From: Candidatus Anstonellales archaeon
GTDB taxonomy: Archaea > Micrarchaeota > Micrarchaeia > Anstonellales > CG1-02-47-40
Direction: 5' to 3'
DNA length: 36,412 nucleotides
Assembly: GCA_038869735.1 (NCBI GenBank)
Contig: JAWCQO010000003.1
Location: forward strand, 91,706 to 128,117
The position numbers and the translations under genes were made by a program. Below, in pieces: positions 31,715 through 36,412 of the stretch. Numbering within the stretch: the first letter of the stretch is position 1; every line of letters begins with the position of its first letter. The notes below the pieces were generated by a model that saw nothing but the letters and a program-made list of their open reading frames with translations, was not told where the DNA came from and ran no database searches.

Positions 31715-32665
31715 ATGAAGCGCATTTTAGTGATTGGAGCAACCGGTCAAATAGGTTCTGAATTAGTACCGGCTCTCCGTGCAAAATACGGAGGAGAGAA
31801 TGTAATTGCTGTTGGTTCAAAAACACCACCTTCAGACGAACTCAAAAACTCAGGTCCGTTTGAGTTTGCTGATGCATCAAAAAAAGAGGCAATTGAAAAC
31901 CTTGTAAAAAAATACGAAATAGATACAATTTATCATTTGGCTTCTCTTCTTTCAGCGACAGGAGAAAAGAACCCAGACGCAGCTTGGAATCTCAATATGG
32001 ACAGTCTAAAGCATGTGCTTGATGTTGCTCGAGATAAAAAACTTGAGCAAGTTTTTTGGCCTTCGTCTATAGCGGCTTTCGGACCAACTACTCCTCGCGA
32101 GAATACACCACAAAAAACAATTCTTGAGCCATCTACAATGTACGGAATAACAAAAGTTTCCGGTGAGCTTCTAATGAACTATTATTCTCACAAATTTGGC
32201 GTTGATGCACGTAGCCTTCGCTATCCCGGCCTCATTTCATGGAAGACTCCACCAGGGGGTGGAACAACGGATTATGCAGTTGCGATATTCTATGAGGCTA
32301 TACGACAAAAAAGATACACCTGCTACCTAAAACCAGATACCTACCTGCCTATGATGTATATGCCAGATGCAATCAGAGGCACGATAGAGTTAATGGAGGC
32401 TCCATCATATCGTATATCCAATCGCTTTTCCTATAATTTCTCAGCAATAAGCTTCTCACCTGCCGAGCTAGTTTCTGAAATAAAGAAGCATATAATCGAT
32501 TTTGAATGCACCTACTCCCCAGATTTTCGCCAACAAATTGCAGATTCTTGGCCAAAGTCAATTGATGATTCACTTGCAAGGCATGATTGGGGCTGGAAAC
32601 ACGAATATAACTTAGCAAAAATGACACAGGACATGCTCACAAATCTCCGAAAGGTCCTACACTAA
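31715..32665 (+). CDS. L-threonine 3-dehydrogenase, SDR (epimerase-like) type
   Basis: The 316-residue enzyme belongs to the extended short-chain dehydrogenases. ILVIGATGQIGSELVPAL has the GxxGxxG NAD motif, FADASKKEAIENLVKKYEIDTIYHLASLLSATGEKNP follows, and the active site is WPSSIAAFGPTTP with MYGITKVSGE (YxxxK). SLRYPGLISWKTPPGGGTTDYAV is typical of the SDR-type threonine dehydrogenases of Thermoplasma and some bacteria. It would oxidise L-threonine to 2-amino-3-ketobutyrate, the substrate of the divergent kbl product. GGGGGTAGA precedes the ATG. A sugar epimerase is the less likely alternative. Confidence 0.88.
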   Translation: MKRILVIGATGQIGSELVPALRAKYGGENVIAVGSKTPPSDELKNSGPFEFADASKKEAIENLVKKYEIDTIYHLASLLSATGEKNPDAAWNLNMDSLKHVLDVARDKKLEQVFWPSSIAAFGPTTPRENTPQKTILEPSTMYGITKVSGELLMNYYSHKFGVDARSLRYPGLISWKTPPGGGTTDYAVAIFYEAIRQKRYTCYLKPDTYLPMMYMPDAIRGTIELMEAPSYRISNRFSYNFSAISFSPAELVSEIKKHIIDFECTYSPDFRQQIADSWPKSIDDSLARHDWGWKHEYNLAKMTQDMLTNLRKVLH

Positions 32666-32681
32666 TTGTCTAGCCAAACCT

Positions 32682-33608
32682 CTATAATAGGCTAACCTGC
32701 TCTGCACACACTCTTTTAAGTCCCCTTTCTCTTGCATATCTTATTAATTCGATGTATTCTCTTAAACTGACTCTCGTTGAAAGCTCCTGATATTCCTGCG
32801 CCTTATAAGTCGGAAAGTACTGCGCCATTATGTTCAGGTAAGTGTCAGGAGGGAGATTTTCAGCAATAAAGTCAATAACTTCCTTTGATCCGGCAAGCCC
32901 ATTGGGAAGAACAAGATGTCTTATTATAAGTCCTCGGGTTGCTATGCCTCTCTTATCCGTCTTCAATACACCTACCTGTCTGTTCATCTCAATAAGGTTT
33001 TTTTTGCAAATATTCCAATAATTTGAAGCAGCGGAGTACCTAATGGCGTTTTCATCTAAAGAATACTTTGCATCTGGCATATAAATATCAAAAATCCCTT
33101 CAAGCTTCCTGATAATTTCTGGGTCATCATATCCTCCGGAGTTGTATACAAGGGGAAGTCTCAGACCTTTCTTTCTTGCTATAACCAGGGCTTCAAGAAT
33201 CTGGGGGATGACGTGAGTAGGCGTGACTAGGTTTATATTGTGTGCTCCTTGGCTCTGTAGCCAAAGCATCCCATCCGCAATCTCATTTGCACTCATCTCT
33301 TTTCCATTTCCCAGCTGGGAAATATCGTAATTTTGGCAGAAAACACAGCGCAAGTTACAAAATGAAAAGAACACTGTTCCGCTGCCTCTAATTCCAACAA
33401 GCTCTTTTTCCTCTCCAAAATGCCTCTGAAATCCACAAACAACCGCCAGCCTTCCGGTCTTGCAAAAACCACGTTTGTCCTCTAACCTGTTGACTTTGCA
33501 CTTTCTTGGACATAAAATGCACCTTTCTAATATTCCTACAAATTCGTCTCTTAGCTCCGTCAACTTCTCTTGACTCATACGAAGGTATGAGGAAACCACT
33601 TCAAACAT
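32682..33608 (-). CDS. PflX-like radical SAM protein (COG1313 type)
   Basis: CNLRCVFCQNYDIS near residues 89-102 holds the CxxxCxxC cluster motif. GAHNINLVTPTHVIPQILEAL, YNSGGYDDPEIIRKLEGIFDIYMPDAKY and the C-terminal RHLVLPNGLAGSKEVIDFIAENL follow the PflX pattern throughout. An N-terminal CILCPRKCKVNR cysteine motif is also characteristic. ATG 33608 gives 308 residues and has GGGAG nearby; ATG 33578 is possible. Longer upstream frames would translate the tRNA(Gln) gene. It is related to, but distinct from, the radical SAM member of AmmeMemoRadiSam. Substrate unknown. Confidence 0.85.
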   Translation of the reverse strand: MFEVVSSYLRMSQEKLTELRDEFVGILERCILCPRKCKVNRLEDKRGFCKTGRLAVVCGFQRHFGEEKELVGIRGSGTVFFSFCNLRCVFCQNYDISQLGNGKEMSANEIADGMLWLQSQGAHNINLVTPTHVIPQILEALVIARKKGLRLPLVYNSGGYDDPEIIRKLEGIFDIYMPDAKYSLDENAIRYSAASNYWNICKKNLIEMNRQVGVLKTDKRGIATRGLIIRHLVLPNGLAGSKEVIDFIAENLPPDTYLNIMAQYFPTYKAQEYQELSTRVSLREYIELIRYARERGLKRVCAEQVSLL

Positions 33609-33632
33609 CAACTCCCGAATCAAGCTACTTAT

Positions 33633-33705
33633 TAGCCCCGATCGGATTCGAACCGATGTTCCCAGGTCCAAAGCCTGGTGTCCTTGGCCGCTAGACGACG
33701 GGGCT
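33633..33705 (-). tRNA. tRNA-Gln(UUG), uninterrupted
   Basis: On the - strand the acceptor AGCCCCG (33705-33699) pairs with CGGGGCT (33640-33634), with discriminator A at 33633. The anticodon loop CTTTGGA between CCAGG and CCTGG gives anticodon TTG, decoding CAA. The T arm is intact (ATCGG-TTCGAAT-CCGAT). This is the only tRNA in the window without an intron. It lies 5 nt after the second 3' exon copy of tRNA(Leu) on the same strand and just before the radical SAM gene. Confidence 0.95.
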
Positions 33706-33707
33706 GC

Positions 33708-33743
33708 ATGTGCGGGGAGCAGGATATGTGCGGGGAGCAGGAT
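33708..33743. repeat. Perfect 18-bp tandem duplication of the tRNA-Leu(UAG) 3' exon
   Basis: Positions 33708-33725 and 33726-33743 are identical. On the - strand each copy contains AT, the T-stem 3' strand CCTGC, the acceptor 3' strand TCCCCGC and the discriminator A. Both copies could therefore serve as the 3' exon of the adjacent intron-containing tRNA(Leu). Confidence 0.95.
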
Positions 33744-33898
33744 TTTTACACGAGGGTCCAAGCCGCATTAGAAAACTTGGGAAGGACCAAAATTTTAATA
33801 AATCTTCATATCTCATTCAGCGTGTTTTGAACCTGCGCAGACACTAAAGTCACAGGGTCCTAAGCCCTGCGCATTTGACCAAGCTCTGCCATCCCCGC
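33729..33898 (-). tRNA. tRNA-Leu(UAG) with an 83-nt T-loop intron
   Basis: On the - strand acceptor GCGGGGA (33898-33892) pairs with TCCCCGC (33736-33730), with discriminator A at 33729. The anticodon stem CAGGG/CCCTG encloses CTTAGGA, anticodon TAG (CUA). D arm and long variable arm match those of the tRNA(Leu,GAG) in this window. T stem GCAGG (33836-33832) pairs with CCTGC (33741-33737). TTCAAA (33831-33826) plus T (33742) make a T loop TTCAAAT once 33825-33743 is removed. CACG/CGTG inside the intron, TTCA/TAAA as central helix and 3-nt bulges fit BHB geometry with one mismatch. Mature length 87 nt. A second 3' exon lies at 33711-33723. Confidence 0.9.
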
Positions 33899-33933
33899 AT
33901 TCATTTGTCTGCAAAGTCTTTTTTGCAAAATGA

Positions 33934-33987
33934 AGATATAAACCTTAGTCTAAAACTATCAGATATAAACCTTAGTCTAAAACTATC
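33934..33987 (-). repeat. 27-bp tandem duplication carrying the tRNA-Leu promoter
   Basis: Positions 33934-33960 and 33961-33987 are identical. Each unit read on the - strand ends in GGTTTATATCT, a TATA box. The nearer copy is about 40 nt upstream of the tRNA(Leu) start at 33898, so the promoter appears to have been duplicated. Confidence 0.9.
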
Positions 33988-34067
33988 CCAGTTTCATTTA
34001 TTCCAAACTCAGCCAGCCGTCCAAATAAGCATAAAACAAAGACGTAAGAAAAGAAAGAAGAAGAGGT

Positions 34068-34220
34068 TTATTTCTTTGCTCTTATCTCCTTTCTCTTGGG
34101 TCGCAGAGCCTTATATCCGCATTTTCGACAATACTTTGCTCCCCGCTTATTTCGAGCCTTACATTTTCTACATATGAAAATATCTGAAATTAGACTATCA
34201 GCCTCTGGAAATTTGCCCAT
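34068..34220 (-). CDS. rpl40e: 50S ribosomal protein L40e (eL40)
   Basis: This 50-residue gene runs on the - strand from ATG 34220 to TAA 34068. The product reads MGKFPEADSLISDIFICRKC, then KARNKRGAKYCRKCGYKALR and a basic end PKRKEIRAKK. The CRKC ... CRKC pairs form the zinc ribbon of archaeal eL40, and RNKRGAKYCRKCGY is diagnostic. GGTGGTG lies just upstream as SD. It stands alone, 169 nt before the tRNA(Leu) gene on the same strand. Confidence 0.95.
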   Translation of the reverse strand: MGKFPEADSLISDIFICRKCKARNKRGAKYCRKCGYKALRPKRKEIRAKK

Positions 34221-34299
34221 ATCTTAAAACACCACCAAAAAGTCAAAGTCTTTTGTTTGATGCACCTTTAAATTTCTTTGCTAAAAGTTGACATAATAA

Positions 34300-34332
34300 C
34301 TATTTATAGTTTTTTTAGATACTAAAGTATCT
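34300..34332 (+). promoter_or_regulatory. Promoter and palindromic leader of tRNA-Thr
   Basis: CTATTTATAG at 34300-34309 is a TATA-like element about 30 nt before the tRNA start, and it is nearly symmetric. It is followed by AGATACT-AA-AGTATCT (34317-34332), a perfect 7-bp inverted repeat ending 3 nt before the tRNA. This could form a 5' leader hairpin or be a protein-binding site. Confidence 0.5.
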
Positions 34333-34335
34333 TAA

Positions 34336-34443
34336 GCCTCAGTAGCTCAGTGGTAGAGCGGCTGCCTTGTAAGCAGTAGGTCGGGAGTTCAACAAGACCC
34401 AAACACATAAAAAAGAGGTTCTCTGAAAATCTCCCCTGAGGCT
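34336..34443 (+). tRNA. tRNA-Thr(UGU) with a 36-nt T-loop intron
   Basis: Acceptor GCCTCAG (34336-34342) pairs with CTGAGGC (34436-34442); discriminator T at 34443 is typical for archaeal threonine tRNA. The D stem is GCTC/GAGC, and the anticodon stem GCTGC/GCAGT with loop CTTGTAA gives anticodon TGT at 34368-34370. T stem GGGAG (34383-34387) pairs with CTCCC (34431-34435). TTCA (34388-34391) pairs perfectly with TGAA (34424-34427), with 3-nt bulges ACA and AAT, a clean BHB. Excision of 34394-34429 leaves T loop TTCAACT and a 72-nt tRNA. Confidence 0.95.
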
Positions 34444-34474
34444 TTAAATCAATTTACCAACAGAGGTGCAAAAA

Positions 34475-34963
34475 ATGGAATCAAAAGAATCAATCTCTCT
34501 CATGGCGCGTTGCAGAGGATGGGAAGTAATAAAAAAGGCAAGTATAGATAGTGCAACAACCCCTCAAGAAATAGCTTTTACTCTTTCTGGAATGCAGGAA
34601 AGCCTGGACAGAAAAGCCTACGACTTTCTTGGAATAAATACAAATCTGATAGACCAATACTCCCAATCGCTTGCTAAGGGAAAGAAGAAGAGCTTGAAAG
34701 GACTTGGCGAAGTTCTCTCAACTCTTGAGCCATCTGAAATATCCTTTCAGCTCAAAGCGGCCTGTCCCGAAGAGAAGCTTCTCGATGTTGCCAAGACATA
34801 TTTTATCCGCTCTCTTGTAAAGGCATTCGGATTTGATACTCTTCCAAACAGGGAATTATTATCAAAAATTTATCCAGAATTAAAAATACCAAAACCCCGC
34901 GGAAATTTTTCAGGGAAAAAAGCCCCCAAAAATATCCAAAATACCTCTAAGGCAGATTTTTAA
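34475..34963 (+). CDS. Small soluble protein, possibly DUF2666-like
   Basis: The ATG at 34475 is preceded by GAGGTG at good spacing and gives 162 residues. The visible pattern, MARCRGWEVIKKASIDSATTPQEIAFTLSGMQESLDRKAYDFLGI, resembles the archaeal DUF2666 family as I remember it, but I cannot verify this. The second half is helical (LKGLGEVLSTLEPSEISFQLKAACPEEKLLDVAKTYFIRSLVKAFGF), and the last 25 residues are basic and disordered. It has no signal or membrane segment. It starts 31 nt after tRNA(Thr). Function unknown. Confidence 0.7.
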   Translation: MESKESISLMARCRGWEVIKKASIDSATTPQEIAFTLSGMQESLDRKAYDFLGINTNLIDQYSQSLAKGKKKSLKGLGEVLSTLEPSEISFQLKAACPEEKLLDVAKTYFIRSLVKAFGFDTLPNRELLSKIYPELKIPKPRGNFSGKKAPKNIQNTSKADF

Positions 34964-34999
34964 GCTAATGCCCCCATCTTCTATGCAAGGCGACCAAGG

Positions 35000-35608
35000 A
35001 TGAGAGCACTTGTACAAAAACATTGGCATAACATAGTCCTAATCTCATTAATTGGCATATGCTCCATAGCTATTGCACATCTCTTGTTACATCTCTCCCA
35101 CGAACAAATGATAATTCTTGAGCTTTTCGATATCGTCTTTCTTTTTATACTTGCAGTTGACGTCTACTACCGTTTCAAGGCGTCCCATGACAGGATAAAA
35201 TTCTTAAGGAAAAATTGGATAGAAATCATAGTGCTTCTGCCAATAGGCGCGTTTTCTGAGTTATTCAGACTAGGGGAGCTACTAAGATTTGGTGAGCTTA
35301 TAGAATTCGTTCGTGTGTTCAAATTCGCTCAACTATCCGTACATGCGCGAGAGCTTGCCTCGTTCCTTCCATTGTCGTTTTTTAGCATAACACTCAGCCC
35401 CAAAGTCAACAAAAACATCAATAAAAAAAAGAAAAAGTCCCACTATTCAAAGACCAACATACAAAAAGTAAAGAGTCTCGCTAGGCAGTCCAAAAACAGA
35501 AAAAGAAAAGGAACCGCGCGGGATCTACCCCAACTCAAAAGTAGCCACATAAAAAGAACAAATATTTCAACTTATGCCTCCTGGCCATTTTTAAATTTTA
35601 ACCCATAG
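35000..35608 (+). CDS. Voltage-sensor-like membrane protein without a pore domain
   Basis: The 202-residue product has hydrophobic segments near residues 12-32, 38-55 and 70-85. They are followed by an amphipathic S4-like helix (LFRLGELLRFGELIEFVRVFKFAQL). LELFDIVFLFILAVDVYYRF and KNWIEIIVLLPIGAF resemble S2 and S3 of voltage-gated ion channels, with an acidic residue and Asp at the expected sites. After about residue 115 there is no pore loop or S6, only a strongly basic, low-complexity tail of about 70 residues. It may be a truncated channel, a sensor-only protein or a regulator. Confidence 0.6.
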   Translation: MRALVQKHWHNIVLISLIGICSIAIAHLLLHLSHEQMIILELFDIVFLFILAVDVYYRFKASHDRIKFLRKNWIEIIVLLPIGAFSELFRLGELLRFGELIEFVRVFKFAQLSVHARELASFLPLSFFSITLSPKVNKNINKKKKKSHYSKTNIQKVKSLARQSKNRKRKGTARDLPQLKSSHIKRTNISTYASWPFLNFNP

Positions 35609-35938
35609 TCACAATGAGCCTTTTTTGTCATATTTCGGGTTGTTTGAGACTTTGTTTTAATAAGCCCAAGCCAAGCCAGCCAATCCCAACAGTTTCTTTC
35701 TAGTTTAATATCAATTTCTGCTCTTTGATGGTAGGTAGAACTAACTATATCTACTCCATCTAGCTTCTTGCATAATTTAAGAAAATCGTTTATCCTCCAC
35801 AATCAACCAAGCATAATTACACCTTCCTGCGATCCATGGCAGAGAGCAAATCTTTATAAATAGAAACAACCAAATACCCCTGTTTTATTTGATTTATATT
35901 TCGACGACGTATTATGTTCATCTGGAGGTGCGTTAAAC
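35609..35938. other. Gene-poor spacer before aEF-1A with promoter elements
   Basis: TTTATAAA near 35853-35860 and TTTATATTTCG at 35893-35903 are TATA-type elements for aEF-1A; the second is identical to the element before the ribosomal operon. A - strand frame, 35572-35802 (76 residues, TTG start), covers part of the spacer and overlaps the end of the previous gene. I see no domain in it and do not call it. Confidence 0.45.
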
Positions 35939-36412
35939 ATGGCAGAAAAAGAACACCTAAATTTGATTTTCATAGGTCACGTTGACCATGGAAAATCAAC
36001 TACCGTCGGGAGAATCCTTTATGATACCGGCGCATTATCTGAGCAAGAACTTCGCAAGCTAAAAGAAGAGGCTGAAAAACTAGGGAAGGCTACATTTGAG
36101 TTTGCCTTTACTATGGATACTTTAAAAGAAGAGAGAGAACGAGGAGTCACAATTGACCTTTCACACAAGGAGTTTCAGACTCAAAAGTATTACTTCACTA
36201 TAATTGACGCTCCCGGCCACCGTGACTTTGTAAAAAACATGATTACGGGTGCCTCTCAAGCTGACGCCGCAGTTTTAGTAGTCTCAGCAAAAGAAGGCAT
36301 GCAGCCACAGACCAAAGAGCACGCTTTCCTTGCAAAGGTTCTTGGAATAGGCCAACTAATAGTAGCCGTCAACAAAATGGATGTAATAAACTATGACAGA
36401 GTCAAGTTTGAC
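35939..36412 (+). CDS. tuf: Translation elongation factor 1-alpha (aEF-1A), 5' part
   Basis: The gene starts at ATG 35939 after TGGAGGTG and runs off the window end, so only 158 codons are present. [10 protein letters not shown] (G1) is followed by the switch I region with [41 protein letters not shown] (G3) and VNKMD (G4). It delivers aminoacyl-tRNA to the ribosomal A site. The sequence has the archaeal/eukaryotic form, with the long [18 protein letters not shown]-like insertion after G1. Confidence 0.97.
   Translation, partial: MAEKEHLNLIFIGHVDHGKSTTVGRILYDTGALSEQELRKLKEEAEKLGKATFEFAFTMDTLKEERERGVTIDLSHKEFQTQKYYFTIIDAPGHRDFVKNMITGASQADAAVLVVSAKEGMQPQTKEHAFLAKVLGIGQLIVAVNKMDVINYDRVKFD

Noticed and set aside
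2842-33608. A complete AmmeMemoRadiSam system
   Set aside because: The Memo gene is present, but the radical SAM gene has PflX-type motifs, lies 30 kb away, and no AMMECR1 gene is in the window.
33708-33743. Integrase attachment (att) duplication at a tRNA 3' end
   Set aside because: The two copies abut with no element between them and no integrase gene is nearby; simple tandem duplication explains it.
33609-33761. N-terminal extension of the PflX-like gene up to 33761
   Set aside because: It runs through tRNA-Gln and the duplicated tRNA-Leu 3' exons; the family N-terminus fits ATG 33608.
35572-35802. 76-residue - strand ORF overlapping the voltage-sensor-like gene
   Set aside because: TTG start, overlap with the neighbour, and no domain; it could be real but I cannot support it.

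Overview
The window is archaeal chromosome. It holds the archaeal/eukaryotic-type ribosomal proteins eS4, eL14, eL19, eL32, eL34 and eL40. It also holds archaeal RNA polymerase subunits D and N, aIF1, RNase P protein 1, Cbf5, an archaeal-type GluRS, a type 2 IPP isomerase and aEF-1A. Start codons include GTG and TTG, Shine-Dalgarno (SD) sites of the GAGGTG/GGTGAT type occur, and TATA boxes lie about 25 nt before some starts. By eye the DNA is AT-rich. Several ribosomal proteins are reduced and tRNA introns are abundant and non-canonical, which suggests a DPANN-type archaeon; the phylum cannot be fixed from this window alone.

Layout. 1-7354: a membrane protein, a 620-residue protein of unknown function, a Memo-family protein, IPP isomerase 2, GluRS and a lipoprotein with a cytochrome b5-like domain. 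7355-7669: the promoter and leader of the ribosomal superoperon, with a tiny leader ORF and two mutually exclusive hairpins. 7670-28789: one long + strand array, L3-L4-L23-L2-S19-L22-S3-L29-aIF1-Rnp1-S17-L14-L24-S4e-L5-S14-S8-L6-L32e-L19e-L18-S5-L30-L15-SecY-AdkA-EMC3-L34e-Cmk-L14e-Cbf5-tRNA(Ser)-S13-S4-S11-RpoD-tRNA(Leu)-L13-S9-RpoN-tRNA(Pro)-S2. 28757-29161: a 77-bp tandem repeat starting inside the S2 gene, then a T-run. 29162-31603 (-): a cysteine-repeat lipoprotein and 2-amino-3-ketobutyrate CoA ligase, divergent from a threonine dehydrogenase (+), together a threonine-to-glycine pathway. 32682-34220 (-): eL40, tRNA(Leu), tRNA(Gln) and a PflX-like radical SAM protein. 34336-36412 (+): tRNA(Thr), a small unknown protein, a voltage-sensor-like membrane protein and the start of aEF-1A.

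The most striking observation is in the tRNA genes. Five of the six, Ser(GGA), Leu(GAG), Pro(GGG), Leu(UAG) and Thr(UGU), are interrupted in the T arm by inserts of 36 to about 126 nt. Folding by eye gives bulge-helix-bulge (BHB) geometry for most of them, and removing the inserts restores mature tRNAs of 72-87 nt with the expected anticodon, discriminator base and long variable arm where one is due. Ser and Pro carry a second intron in the anticodon loop. Three of these genes sit inside the ribosomal operon. In tRNA(Leu,UAG) both the 3' exon and the promoter have been tandemly duplicated. Only tRNA(Gln,UUG) is uninterrupted. Short perfect tandem duplications (18, 27, 30 and 77 bp) recur, several at gene ends.
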